A stretch of 64,000 nucleotides of DNA, taken from Pyxicephalus adspersus (lineage: Eukaryota; Chordata; Amphibia; Anura; Pyxicephalidae). The position numbers and the translations under genes were made by a program. Location of the stretch: positions 45,573,603-45,637,602 of the forward strand of contig NC_092868.1 of NCBI RefSeq assembly GCF_032062135.1, written 5' to 3'. Shown in pieces: positions 35,076 through 46,640 of the stretch; position 1 is the stretch's first letter, and each line of letters opens with the position of its first letter. Below the pieces are notes generated by a model. It made no database searches. It was not told where the DNA came from and saw only the letters and a program-made list of their open reading frames with translations.

Positions 35076-38000
35076 TCTGAAAGGACAAATCCAAGCAACA
35101 ACATTTATCTAAACTAAAATCATAAGGCCATTTGCCTGCCGTTTTTTGCCCCATTGGAGCTTTACGAGAGGTAAGTGTATGGGCAAAAAAATAAGAAAAA
35201 ATTGTTGACCAAAGATAAAAGCTATATATAGAAATACATCACAAAGAGTACACAGTGAGATCACAACTTGGAGAAATCAATAACCGATGTATGGCACATT
35301 TAAAAAATGAAAGTACTAACAGAACACCTTGAGCAAACATTAAACTATAAAAAGGTAAGGAACATAGCTGGAACGGACCTTTGAAGACGCCTTTAAAGTG
35401 CACCTGTCACAGGGGAAACATGAGGGGGTTCCATTGTTGATCTTTCTCAAATCACAAGAAGACAGCTTATGTGTTAGGTGCCATGAATGACCCTGTTGTA
35501 GGGTGGCAAGAATGTCTGTCCTCCAATTATGCCCCTTCATTGCCAGCAATACCCTGGGTAACAAGTGGCCATTTCAACACAGATTTCACAAGCATATAAA
35601 TCACCCATTGGTGAGGATGTAGATGCAAGTAGCTACAAAAGAGCCTGTAAGAGATCATTAACACTGAGATGCAAAAAAGCTTGGTTATGTTCTGGGATGT
35701 TAGACTAACTGCACCACAACCCAGCCAATGTTGGTGGCAGAAGGCTGAACCGGAAGAAAATGCCTGTGATGGAGGGGAGAGTGGACATGAGATTCAGAAG
35801 GATTTCTCCTGGCAGATAAATAAAAAAAAACGAATTCTTGGTGGTGAACGGTCAATACTTTATTGGAAAAAACCTTCAAATCAGAGTTGTTTGATTCCCA
35901 TCTCTAAATATCCTTTAATCTCAAAGCCGTTGTTCACATTTTGCTGGGGAAGGGAAACTAGACCTCCAGAATAAACATGTGCCGTGCACTAGGTGTCATT
36001 AGGAGCTATGAAGCCATGTGCGTGTCCCCAACCGTGACCTGCTAAAGAAGTAAAGCCAGAGATGCCTTCGCCTTCCTTTTCATGGTAACATTAGCTTCCA
36101 TTTGCATTGCCAATGTGATGGTGATAGTCCAATATAATTCCTTTTTTTTATGTTTTTTTAACTTTACTTTGCACAAAGAAAACAAAAAATTATTATCTAT
36201 GTGAACAGCCCATCAACAAAAACCTTAGAGTCTATGAAACCCCCAGCCTCTCTATTTTCCTGTCAGATCAAGCATTTTAGGAGAAATTTACCAACCTAGG
36301 CAGGGTCTTGAAGTTTATGAAACACACACAATACAGCAAACAGGGGATGAGAAGGTATGCAGGGACATGATCAGAAGCGGACTTCCCCTCTAAACAATAC
36401 ACATTTCCAGTTCAGCAGCTTCGAAACACAAGCATGCTACCTAGTGCAGGCCAAATTGTCCATTGTTTAGGAAAGTGTGTCAGTTCCGCTCGTTACACAT
36501 CTGCAACAAGTTGCAACAAGACACTCGGCAGAACACAGTACTGGGAGGACGCCTTATCTAGCCGTGAATCACATGACCCGATTTCACAATTCTGACGCCA
36601 AGGAAAGTGTGAACAAGCAGCTTACATTTTATAGGTACTAGGTGCTTGGGTACAAAAGGTTACGGACATGTGTGACTTCACTGCGGATGGCGGTTTACAA
36701 GAAAATGCAATGCTAAACATCAATAATGTAAAACATGGACCTGTGTCCTACTAAAACAAAAGAACAAAATAAACACAATATAAAGGAAATATTCCTCTGT
36801 GAAACAATTTCATAAATTTAAACTGCTGCGGTTTATTTCCAAGAACCCCTCCATAAGGTCAATTTGTAAAAAGTGGAGCAGAAGAAGAGTTATGCCCAGG
36901 GCAATCAGCATCCAGTTCATTCAAAGAAACCTTGGCACAACCATTGTAGATTAAATTTCTATTTTGTTTCATGTCTTCAATGCAGGAAATAAAACCGATC
37001 ATAGGAATAGGATGTAGTCTGGCAATGACAATCTGATTATATATCAAAAGCCTTCTCCTCACCGACTGAAGTATAAGTTTCAGGGCTATCAAACATACTG
37101 CTTGTCTTTAGACATCCAAAGTCTAAATCAACTATGAAATACAGATGTAGAATATTTCTCTCTTACTAGTTCAACAAATCCAGAAAAATGAACCGTTTAA
37201 AGGGAGAGCCCAGATTTGTATTTAGAATTCCTAGAATAGGAAAAGGCTTGCAGAGGTCCATCAACACGTAACATGCAGCCTATTCTGTGTTTAATAAAAC
37301 CTTATTTAAATCCTCCTGCTCCATCTCAAAAGTTTGTGTATTGCAATTCATCCCAATGCAAGAAGAGCAGGCGTGGAAGATCCAACAACTTAGACAAAAG
37401 AAATACTTCAATGTGATGTTTTCTGAAATTCCCTAAATAACTTTTGTTATGTGTCAATTTACAAACATTAACTGACCATCATGACAGTAAATAGTGTGCC
37501 AAAGTAGCCCCAATTCCTGAATCTCTGGACCTCACGTCAGCCCCAACTCCTGATTCATTAGCAACATCCACAATTGCTGAGGGCAGCTATTCCACATGGA
37601 CAAGGAGAAAAGATCCAGGTGGGCAGGATTGAAGTCTGTACATATTGAAGTTTGGGGCAATAGGTGGACCTACACTGGCACAAGGGGGGATGCCAGGCTT
37701 TGGACCGGACAGCCTTGCATACAATTACAGTCTAAGGTAAGAGTGCTGCATCCGTAGGGCAACAGAGAATTCTCCTGCTAGCATGGAGCTTGTGGATATG
37801 GCATATGATAATTTTATGGGTGCTACTTAAAATTACATCACGTGCATACCTTAGGTTCCATATCTTTTGCTTTAGACTATCAGAATCCCATTGGCATTCT
37901 TGAAGAAAACTGACCAAGAATACTGACCACAACTGTTCCCCAAATTATAGGACTAGTATAAAGATGATCTGCATTGATTATTTAACCTGGACACAAAGCC

Positions 38001-39699
38001 GTCCCCAATATACTTTCTGAAGCGCTCATGTAGAGAGCTAGGAAAGTTAATATTTGGCAACATTACTAGCTTCTTCCCTGATCACTTCCATGGGCTTGCA
38101 GGGATATTGCTAGTCCACATGGTAGCCTAAAGCCATACAGTGGGACTACACACTGCGGGGTGACAACACCATTGCTGCATTGTAACTGTAGAGAATGTCA
38201 TCTATGAAAAGAAAGCGCTGGGACTGATAAAGGACATTTTTAGAAAGAAAACACAAAACTAAAAATCAAAAAAGTACATGGGTGCACACCCTGCAAGCTA
38301 AAGTTAAGTTTTGGGTTTACACACACCAATACTGGTAACTTTACATTATAAAGTCAGTCTAAACAATTCTAATAGGGAAAAAAATGAAAAAAATAAAATA
38401 TTAAATATTCTGTTCTAAACAAGTCATGCACAGACACAAACCAATACATAATTCTGGCTAAAACTATCCAGTGATCAACCAAATCATTTTTGGACTAGTG
38501 TTAGCTTTTGCATGGTCCCAATCAAAACAATCCAATTCAATATCATCTGGAAGATTTTTACAAACCAAAGCGAATAACCTGAAACTTTCCTTCTCCTCAC
38601 GACACTAAATATCCCTCTATTTTCGGACTTTCCTTTACGTTCCAGATTGACTGTCATTAAAAGACAAATGACATCCTCCAGTTAGGCAACAGTACAAATG
38701 TTGTTTCGCCCTACCCACAAGCCTCAAAAGGATGTTCACTTAAAACTTTGAAGCAAGGAGTGGCTGGAAGGAAGTTGAATTGAAAAAAAAGACCTAGAAA
38801 AAAAACCAAACCCCAGCAGAATACTTACACGTATATATAATCCTTTATCAAATGTGAAATCCTATATCTCCATGAGTCATGGAAAGAGAGAATCCTACGA
38901 GTTTGTTACATTGATTTCTAAGGAATCAGAAATATGTCAAGTTAGCTTTGAGAATAAAAGGCTGAGATGTGGAAGGAGCTCCTCGGGTTTATACAATTAA
39001 CACAAGAGCTCTGCACAATGGCCGGGAAGACGTATCAGACACTGCCTAGCCCATTCTACACAGAGAAGTCTTCTTGGTGATTTGTATACATCACAATACA
39101 TTGTTTCAGTGAAATGTCTTGATTTAGTTTAACTGTGGATGGTGGGTGACAGCTTACCATGGACCTTCCCCTCCTTCCTCCCCGGCCTCCTCCCTGCTGC
39201 ATTTCCGCCCTGCTCCCCATCCCCCTAAAGCATACATCCTTTGCTGGTCCCTGTGATCATCTGGCTCTCAAAGTATTCACTCATGTCAATATTAACTGTA
39301 CACACGCCATAGAAATAAAGGATGGGCACATTCAGATACAACTTCTGACTCCATAACCCCACAGATCACCAAAAAAGCTGGCATTCCACACCTCTGGCCC
39401 TGTCTGTTGTTAGGTTTTTGGATCTGGAAAAGCTAACATGCCACTGGTTGTCAGAGCCGACCCTAGGAATGTGACCCTTCACTACCTCCATTCATGTGTT
39501 CTGTGGGTCCATGTGTACCCTGCACACCCAGTTTTACAAGATTCTTGCTGACCTTTTCAAAAAAAAAAAAATGGACCCCCAAATGACTGTCAGCTCCCAC
39601 AAACCAGATATTTTGTAGGTGCAAGCTACACCCCAAACATAGAAACCACAACAGTCCAAACCTGCCCAACATTGCCACGCACACTATATACTACAAACT

Positions 39700-40300
39700 A
39701 TAATAAAATACCCCATGTGACAAAAACACGCCGTGCCCCCATTATCATCAACCCACAATATGAAGTTTAGCCTTAAAACACCCCCATCATGGGCATAATA
39801 CAGACCAAATCATCATCATCATCACCATCCTGGGCAGAAAGACTTCACCTTCCACACCCTACATGTGGACACATTACACCCAAATACACATTACAAATAT
39901 CAGCATCTTCATAACACTCTACAACCTTTTCTAAACACAAGACTACAACATCCACCCAAATAAGGTCGCCTCTACCCCATGATCACCCAAATACTTAGTA
40001 AATAAACACAGCATCCTGAACTCACATAAACCTGAACATTGTGCCTCCGATATGCTCTGCAACCCACAGTGCTTCTCCTACCACCTTTTCCTGAATAGGT
40101 ATGGCTGCCCATTGACATTGTCTTGCATATGCATTGTTCCCACCCCCACAACCTGCATACGCACCGCTCCCCCAATCCCCCTGTATTGCATACGCACTGC
40201 AACCTGCCTACCAAACCAACACCCTGCATAAACATCACTAGCCCCCCCTTTCCCCACCACACACAGCCCCCCAGGATTAGCTCACAGACACACCCCGCAC
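39700..40300. repeat. C-rich low-complexity zone with degenerate repeats
   Basis: Strand-biased C/A-rich DNA just inside CDC42 intron 1. At 40115-40235 a loosely repeated motif CTGCATA(C/T)GCA(C/T)(C/T)G recurs four to five times. It gives spurious Cys/Gly-rich ORFs on the minus strand. Confidence 0.55.
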
Positions 40301-40379
40301 CATCTGATTACTGTGATTCCCGTTGTATACGGACCCGAGGGCAAAAATCCGCAGCCCCGCCCTGCACCCCCAGATCTCC

Positions 40380-40860
40380 TACCGGCCACCCACAAATTGC
40401 GGCCTCATCGCCCGGAAATGGGGCTCGGGAATAAATGACACGCCCACTGCGGGGTGACCAGCGCCCATCTTTCCACCCTAAAGCCCTCAGTGTCAGTCAG
40501 AGTGCCCGGTGCCTTATCCTTCTGCCCGTGTGTGGTCAGGGTGGGGAGGGCGGGGGACACCACCGGCCCGGTCGGGGCCCACAGTCATGTATATCGGCGG
40601 CCTGAACATTCCCAGAGCCCTGCGTGCACACCCCACCTTCTCCCCACATCACCCACCTGATTCCCTCCTGTCCGACCTTTCTTACCCCCGGGATCTCAAA
40701 CACCAGTGGCGGCCCCTTACCTCTCTCTCTCTCCAGTCTCTCTCCACCGGGCGTTGGCAGCTCTGCACAGGGTTTCCTGGGCTGGCAGGCAGGGGCAACC
40801 ACAGCGTCATTACGTCACTCCGCTCCAATGGGCTGAAGCGCTGCAGTAAATTCAATTATA
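40380..40860 (-). promoter_or_regulatory. cdc42: CDC42 CpG-rich promoter region
   Basis: CpG-dense DNA around the first exon. On the minus strand, upstream of exon 1, a CRE-like TGACGTAA (40817-40810) lies next to a second GACGCTG element. An inverted CCAAT box (CCAAT on plus at 40825-40829) lies a further 10 bp upstream. No TATA box is seen, so this looks like a housekeeping promoter with dispersed starts. Confidence 0.65.
40721..40795 (-). other. cdc42: CDC42 non-coding exon 1 (putative)
   Basis: On the minus strand, a pyrimidine/purine-rich leader ends GGAGAGAGAGAG and meets a strong donor GTAAGG at 40720. The start is approximate, placed just downstream of the CRE/CCAAT cluster. A second possible donor, GTAAGAAAGG, lies at 40685-40676. 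Confidence 0.5.
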
Positions 40861-41127
40861 AGAATCTTTGGCCTCCATGTTTACTGAAGGCAACTTATAC
40901 TATTCTGACAAGACAGATAAAAAATTCGTCGGTTCTAAAAGTATTCCAACACTTTAGGAATAAATTATCATAAATGTAGTATTCAAATAGTTATTTATTA
41001 GCTGTCACGCTGTTTTATGAAATGAAATGTTAGATGTTGCCCTCAGTAAAGATGGCCGTCTGTCATGCGTCACATTCCGGTCAGCTGTATGGCGCTTCCT
41101 GTGAGGCTGGAAGCTGATGTTTCCTGC

Positions 41128-41153
41128 AGCTGGTTGGGGGGGGGGGGGGTGAC
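41128..41153. repeat. G13 homopolymer tract
   Basis: A run of about 13 G within GCTGGTTGG...GTGACGAG, a likely slippage and sequencing-error hot spot about 300 bp upstream of the CDC42 promoter. Confidence 0.9.
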
Positions 41154-41234
41154 GAGTGAGAGGGCTGACCACAGCGCTGGTCTTAGGGATTGCAGATAAA
41201 CTCCAACTATGGTGTTAGTGACTGGAATATTTAT

Positions 41235-41637
41235 CCCCAGCATTTGTGTCAGTGACCCCAATAATACCCCCAGCATTAGTCTCAGTGACCCCAATAATAA
41301 CCCCTAATTTGTATCAGTGACCCCAATAATAACCCTAGCATTGGTGTCAGTGACCCAATAATGACCCTAATAATACCCCCTGCCTTAATCTCAGTGACCC
41401 CAATAATAACCCCCAGCATTAGTGTCAGTGACCTCAATAATACCCCCAAAAATAGTGTTAGTGACCCCAATAATAACCCTAGCATTAGTCTCAGTGACCC
41501 CAATATTACCCCCAGCATTAGTGTCAGTGACCCCAATAATACCCCCAAAAATAGTGGTAGTGTCCCCAATAATCCTAGCATTAGTGTCAGTGACCCCAAT
41601 AATACCCCAAGCAGTGGTGTCAGTGACCCCAATAATT
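41235..41637. repeat. Minisatellite array 1, about 32-34 bp unit
   Basis: Roughly a dozen units of GTCAGTGACCCCAATAATA followed by CCCCCAGCATTA, with variants (CAAAAATAGT, AAGCAGTGGT). It produces false repetitive ORFs in several frames on both strands. Related to the arrays at 43225-43530 and, in decayed form, 44165-44345. Confidence 0.95.
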
Positions 41638-43224
41638 ATCTCAGTCAATGACTGATGGACATTATACTTTGACTTATGTGAAATTAAAGAACAAGTATAT
41701 TATATTGTTATATGTAAAATATTGCATAGAGAATTGGCAGCTTTCTGATGTATGATGGCTGCCCCCCTATATGTAGTGAATTCTTTGTGTTTATTTCCAC
41801 TTAATAAGTGGTGAGTTGTAGAAAGGAATCATTTGCTTTTTCTGCTGTGCATGTTTTCCCTTATCCAAGATGGCGCCTGCAACACGCCATCCATGAGAAG
41901 GGCGGTGAGCCCTGTAGATGGGCGGTATCCGCCTCCTCCACGAGGGATGCCAACGCACAGTGGGAATTACATAGGGGAGAGAATGCCGGCGGTATTTCAC
42001 TTGCCTCGGCATCAGAGGAGAAGCACGCATATGCATTACATAGGGTAGTTCAAGGAAATGAGATACTTGATATTTCAATGAGGAGAAAATAGGCTGGTTT
42101 ACAATATTGACTGATTTGATTCTTGATTTTTTAATTAAGCAGTGGCAGCTGGGAAAAGATATCCCAATGGATTGATTATGGACTGAACAGAAACAATATA
42201 GCCCCTTATGCTTGCTGGTGTGTTTTACAAATATAAGGGAAATTGGATAGTATGGAAGTCACATATACAGTGGTTATTGGTATGGAAGTCACATATACAG
42301 TTTTGGTATTGGTATAAGTGGTGATTGGCAAAAGTTATGTTCACTAAAACTGGAAGACATGGTTGATTTTAATTAAATTTAGACACAACTTGATAGGTTA
42401 TTTATTAATGACCACATAGTTAGTATTTTTGAATTTTTTATTATATACAATAGAGCTAATAGTTAGTTTTGTTTTCTATACATCATTTGGTAAATAGAGA
42501 AATATGAATATGAATTAGGGGCTTACCTTTTACCAGATGCATATATGGATGATGGGATCATTAGATGATTGAACTGATAGCATGATGTCTATAATACTTG
42601 AATAGCAACTGAATAATTAGTTAATTGTTTTATTAAAAATTGGATCTATGAAATTATTAATATTTAAAAGCAATGAATTACATAATGATTTTGGAGCTTA
42701 TCAGCAAATGAACGTAGAAATAGGAAATACTCTTTGTAATAAAAGGGTCTTCAAAGCCAAATATTAAGAGCTGCCTGTGGATGCATGTCACAAGTGTTTT
42801 TCCTCTTCTTCCCTACGTGTACACTGGACTACCCAGAAAGGTTGATTCCATTGGATTAACCAGACATGTAAGAATATAATGAATATAATAAATTCATTTG
42901 TGTATTAATGAGGATGTGTATATATATGTATGATTCTAATTACCGGTAAGTATCATTGTATTTATAGAACAGACGTTGTATTCCTCCTGAAGAAGTGACC
43001 AATGTCACGAAACGCGTTGAAGAAAAGACTGATATGTCAATGTAGTCAAGATAACACAAATACAAGTCAGTGAAAAAAATTTTTTTAATAATATTTTATT
43101 AAAGTTGTTTTTAGAACACAATATTGATGCAATTGTTGTTGTATAGTATTAGTCAGTAAAACATAGGATCAATTATGCCTTTAAAGTCTCTCCCTCTTTC
43201 CAATTTTGGTTGAACTGTTTTTTG
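41638..43224. mobile_element. Unrelated 1.6 kb segment between the minisatellite arrays (possible insertion)
   Basis: AT-rich DNA that separates two arrays of the same unit. It has a GC-richer part at 41870-42060, a 30 bp direct duplication at 42251-42310 (TATGGAAGTCACATATACAG twice), and the hammerhead-like motif at 42980-43027. Both junctions fall at GACCCCAATAAT, but because that is the repeat unit itself, a target duplication cannot be proved. No reverse transcriptase or transposase frame is seen. Confidence 0.45.
42980..43027 (+). ncRNA. Hammerhead-ribozyme-like motif (candidate)
   Basis: Core CTGAAGA (42987-42993), stem II GTGAC/GTCAC (42995-42999 with 43004-43008, loop CAAT), then GAAA (43009-43012) and CGCG TT. 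The flanks TTCCTC and GAAGAA can pair as stem I with one mismatch. The self-complementary AACGCGTT gives a very short stem III that may need a dimer. One extra A after the core CTGANGA departs from the classical consensus, so activity is uncertain. Confidence 0.4.
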
Positions 43225-43530
43225 GACCCCAATAATACCCCAAGCAGTGGTGTCAGTGACCACAATAATAACCCCAGCATTAGTGTCAATGGGCCCAATA
43301 ATACCCCAAGCAGTGGTGTTAGTGACCCCAATAATAACCCCAGCATTAGTGTCAAAGAACCCAAAAATACCCCAAGCAGTGGTGTCAGTAGCCCCAATAA
43401 TAACCCCAGCATTAGTGTCAGTGACCCCAATAACAACCCCAGCATTAGCGTCAGGGACCCCAATAATAAACCCAGCATTAGTGTCAGTGCCCCCAATAAT
43501 AACCCCCAGCATTTGTGTCAGTGGCTACAA
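43225..43530. repeat. Minisatellite array 2, same unit as array 1
   Basis: Nine to ten units of the GTCAGTGACCCCAATAATA unit, with frequent AAGCAGTGGT variants at its left end matching the right end of array 1. Confidence 0.95.
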
Positions 43531-43539
43531 TATAATGAG

Positions 43540-43895
43540 GAACGTTTGTGAAAGCCCCAGACCCATCCACAAACCGAGCCCAGCTCTGGCCGTTTCCTTC
43601 TTCTTTCAATTGCTCACCCCCGCATCCTGCGCCCAAATCTTCTTTCTTCCAGGTTCTTCTCACATCACACAAACTCGCACTGCACAGAGATAAGATCAGG
43701 TGACAAATCTTGCTGAAAATGTAAAATAAAAAGGGCTGATCATTCTGCGCATGCGTGAGATTGTGCACTTTTTTTATATCATATGAAAGCCCCTGATGAC
43801 ACATGCTCAATCTCTGACATGCGCAGATGGAACAGCCCACAATCTCCTGGGATATGTGATGCAAGTATCCAGGAACCTGTGGGTTTCTTCTTCAG
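43540..43895. mobile_element. CpG-rich MITE, CATGCGTGAGATT family, copy 2
   Basis: Contains GCGCATGCGTGAGATTGTGC, GACATGCGCAGATGGAACAG, ATCTCCTGGGATATGTGATG and CACATCACACAAACTCGC, the signature of the family at 4963 and 57478-59040. An AT-rich tail follows. Non-coding. Confidence 0.6.
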
Positions 43896-44164
43896 GCTTT
43901 ACCGCTGTGGCAGTATTCAAATAAACAACCAAAAAATACATTATGTAAAAGGAATAGCAGCTTTTTTTTCAAATTGTTAAAAATATAGTGATAGGTCCAC
44001 TTTAACTTCAACAGCAGCGTTAAAAAATGCAATTTTGCACAGTAGGTTAGGGACCAGCAAGAGAAAGATCACTTTGATGAAGTCGGCCCGTTTGAAAATG
44101 TATTGTAATATATGCAAACTTTGCTAGAAATATGTAAGGGTGTAAAACAGTGTGCAGAGTTAAT

Positions 44165-44345
44165 GCATTGGTATCAGCGACTGCAAAAATAACCTCCAGC
44201 AATAATGTCCCCAATAGTAATCCCAGAATACTAATTGTGAACCCCAGTAATCCCTCTGCATCTTCATGTCACCCTCAAATATTATTATATTATCTGATGC
44301 CACCCTCCAATAATAACTCCATGTCATCCCTCCACCCTTCATAAT
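44165..44345. repeat. Decayed minisatellite array 3
   Basis: Irregular units such as CCAGCAATAATGTCCCCAATAGTAATCCCAG and later TGAACCCCAGTAATCCC resemble the arrays at 41235 and 43225 but with many substitutions. Confidence 0.6.
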
Positions 44346-44478
44346 ACCAATGTACTATAAACTGGCCCCCCCCCCAGTAGACCAGTGTCATAATGGTAAT
44401 AATTCCAGGGCACCACAGCACACCAAGTCTAACATTAGTTTGTTTAAGTTACATTACAAAGGGTTAGAAGTCTTCTCA

Positions 44479-44705
44479 GGCTGCGTACACATTCAATAAT
44501 TGTCATTGGAAAGGTTCTTTGACGTTCTTTTCCAATGACAAAAGACTGAACGAGCTCTGTACATACAGCATTGTTCTGCACTATGGAGAGGGGAGAGTGA
44601 CGGAGCAGCACCCTGCTGCACTCTTTCCCCTTCACCTGTATTTCGATTGTTCATGGATCCCACAGATCCATGAATGACGTCGGACAAGCGCTGTACACAT
44701 GTCAG
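44479..44705. mobile_element. Foldback MITE family C (GTACACA termini), copy 1
   Basis: Left end GGCTGCGTACACATTCAATA and right end GCGCTGTACACATGTCAG. Internal TCATTGGAAAGG and CTTTTCCAATGAC pair as a hairpin. Shares a GGAGAGGGGAGAGTGACGGA block with copy 2. Confidence 0.7.
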
Positions 44706-45205
44706 ATTCCCATCTGATACCAGCCCTGAGGCAATTATCGAACGAGATCACCTACGTAGCCTTAGGCCCTAATTGTTGTGTGTGCAAGGAAAAAAAAGCA
44801 CTAAAAGCAGGGATAATATCTTCATCAGGGATATATATGTATAGCTACTGCTATGTAAGTAGTAAAGAACATCAAATGTAGGGTAGTGAAATACAAAACT
44901 CAGAAGTCAGATGTAGACAGGAAATCTTATGTGAGGGGAGGGGGGTTTAATATAAATGTCCTTCAAATAGTCCCTTTGCTTTCTTTGCTGCCATAGTCAT
45001 GTTTTCTTGGTATAAATACTGACAATTCCAACCACTCTCTATCCAAGTTTCTCTGTTAGGAATATCTTCCTTATTTACGTTTAGCTTACACTCCCAAGCC
45101 ATCACCTCCCTCTGTCCTTCCACAACCAAAACCATTTATTTTTTAAACTTTTTCCATTCACTCTGCTTTTATCCTGCTTGAGTTAACCAATAGCTGCTCT
45201 CTTAA

Positions 45206-45510
45206 GCTACGTACACACGTCAGATTTTTATCGCCCGATAATCGGCATCGGCCAATTATCGGGCGAAAATCTGCCGTGTGTACAGTCGGTGTCGTCCATC
45301 GTCCGGACGACCGACCTGCCGGATCCACGGACGATGGAGGACAGCCGATCATAATGAAAGGGAAGGGGAGAGCGCGCAGCAGGGTGCCGCTCCGTCGCTC
45401 TCCCCCTCCCCTCTCCATAGAGCATGAATCGTGCACTCCCTTGTCGTTGGAAAGGATCGTGAAAGATCCTTTCCAACGACAAAAATTGGCAGTGTGTACG
45501 CAGCTTTACA
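45206..45510. mobile_element. Foldback MITE family C, copy 2
   Basis: Left end TTAAGCTACGTACACACGTC and right end GTGTGTACGCAGCTTTA form a terminal inverted repeat. Nested hairpins include CGCCCGATAATCGGC / GCCAATTATCGGGCG and TTGGAAAGGATC / GATCCTTTCCAA. GC-rich, without coding capacity. Confidence 0.85.
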
Positions 45511-46096
45511 TTACATGGTATTGGTATTACATTCATACCAGAGGCATGAGTCCAAACCCCATTGCCATAGAGCTGCATTTACCAGCTATAAGGCTGCCCG
45601 AGGAGCCAACAGCAGGGCTCCTATCCTAAGACATCATTGGAGTCATGCAGGGGGACATCACTTGTTCAGCGGTCAGTCAGAGCGTTACTCCAAGGAATAA
45701 GGCACCGGAGAGTAAGAGGAGGAAAAAGAAAGAACACCAGCTAACGGGTTGCCTCTAATTTATTGAGTTACAATCTTGGGAGTAGGAAGAGGAAGGGGAT
45801 TAACCCATTCGTAGGCTGACATGTCAGGAAAGGTTATTTTGTAATATGATTTGTAAAATGTTCTTCATGCACTTTCCAAGAAATGTACCCATTTTGAGCA
45901 GTCTTGGAAAAAAACAAAATACATTTTTGTAAATGGTTTCCTGACTTTTGTTTTCCTTGTGTTATAAGTGTATTTTACTTGTAATTTGCTATTAAATAAT
46001 AGGACTGTTGAACGAATATTTATCTTGGTTATGTATTTTTATATCTTTTTAATCACATCCTGTGGTGTAATCAGTGATCAAGAGTCCTTTGGTTTA

Positions 46097-46172
46097 ATCA
46101 ACTGGCCAAAAAATAGAAATGGAGAGAAATGATTCTTTTATTGTGTGACACAATTTTGGCCAGTTGATTACA
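46097..46172. repeat. Short inverted repeat
   Basis: GTTTAATCAACTGGCCAAAA and TTTTGGCCAGTTGATTAC-type arms of about 16-17 bp around a 40 bp spacer. Probably a small foldback element. Confidence 0.7.
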
Positions 46173-46379
46173 AGCCTGCCCACCACGACAAGGTAGACTC
46201 TTTTAGGGCAGGACCTACACTAAACTACACTAATCTAACCTACTCGATGCTAGTCATCATTTTTCTAGAGATGGATGCGTGTTGGTAGTAGGCCTGATTC
46301 TATAAACTGTGTGATCTGCTCCACATTCATGTGCTATGATGCTCAGTTTTTATTATCTATTGATTTCCATTATCTTTTA

Positions 46380-46640
46380 CTTTTGTTGTATTATATTTTA
46401 TTTTACTTGTAATCTAATTTAATCTACAATGTATCGGAATGTTATCCCCATTCTAATTTATCTTAGTTTAATTGTATTTATCTAAATCTTATTTTAGATA
46501 ATGTTATCCTAATTTATATGAAATTTATCCTGATTTATCTTCATTTTATCCTAACTTTGGTCATCCTTACCATTTTTCACTACAACATGGTTTATCCTAA
46601 TCCTATTTTATCTACTCTTATGTTACCTGTGAGTTACTCT
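46380..46640. repeat. Degenerate TTTATCCTAA repeat zone
   Basis: Variants of TTTATC(C/T)TAATTT recur about fifteen times on the plus strand with no fixed period, probably a decayed simple repeat. Confidence 0.6.

Larger units (their letters stand above)
26508..40720 (-). other. cdc42: CDC42 intron 1 (14.2 kb)
   Basis: Large first intron in the 5' UTR. Contains a hAT-like fragment at 28075-28335, foldback family B copies at 30400-30564, 32191-32358 and 33886-34028, hAT-like MITEs at 30030-30240, 32525-32655 and 34763-35075, a hairpin at 27324-27361 and a C-rich low-complexity zone at 39700-40300. No nested protein gene recognised. Alternative 5' UTR exons may exist but cannot be identified by eye. 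Confidence 0.65.

Noticed and set aside
35669..35974. 101-codon ORF in CDC42 intron 1
   Set aside because: No motif, Kozak context or splice partner; adjacent to a MITE end.
40509..40973. 154-codon ORF on the plus strand across the CDC42 promoter
   Set aside because: CpG islands lack stop codons by composition. It is antisense to exon 1, with no domain.
41282..41655. Repetitive Leu/Gly- and Ser/Asn-rich ORFs over array 1
   Set aside because: Same cause as for array 2; no start context or flanking gene structure.
43210..43693. Long repetitive ORFs on both strands across the minisatellite
   Set aside because: The repeat unit keeps several frames open at once. Composition is dictated by the unit, not by coding selection.
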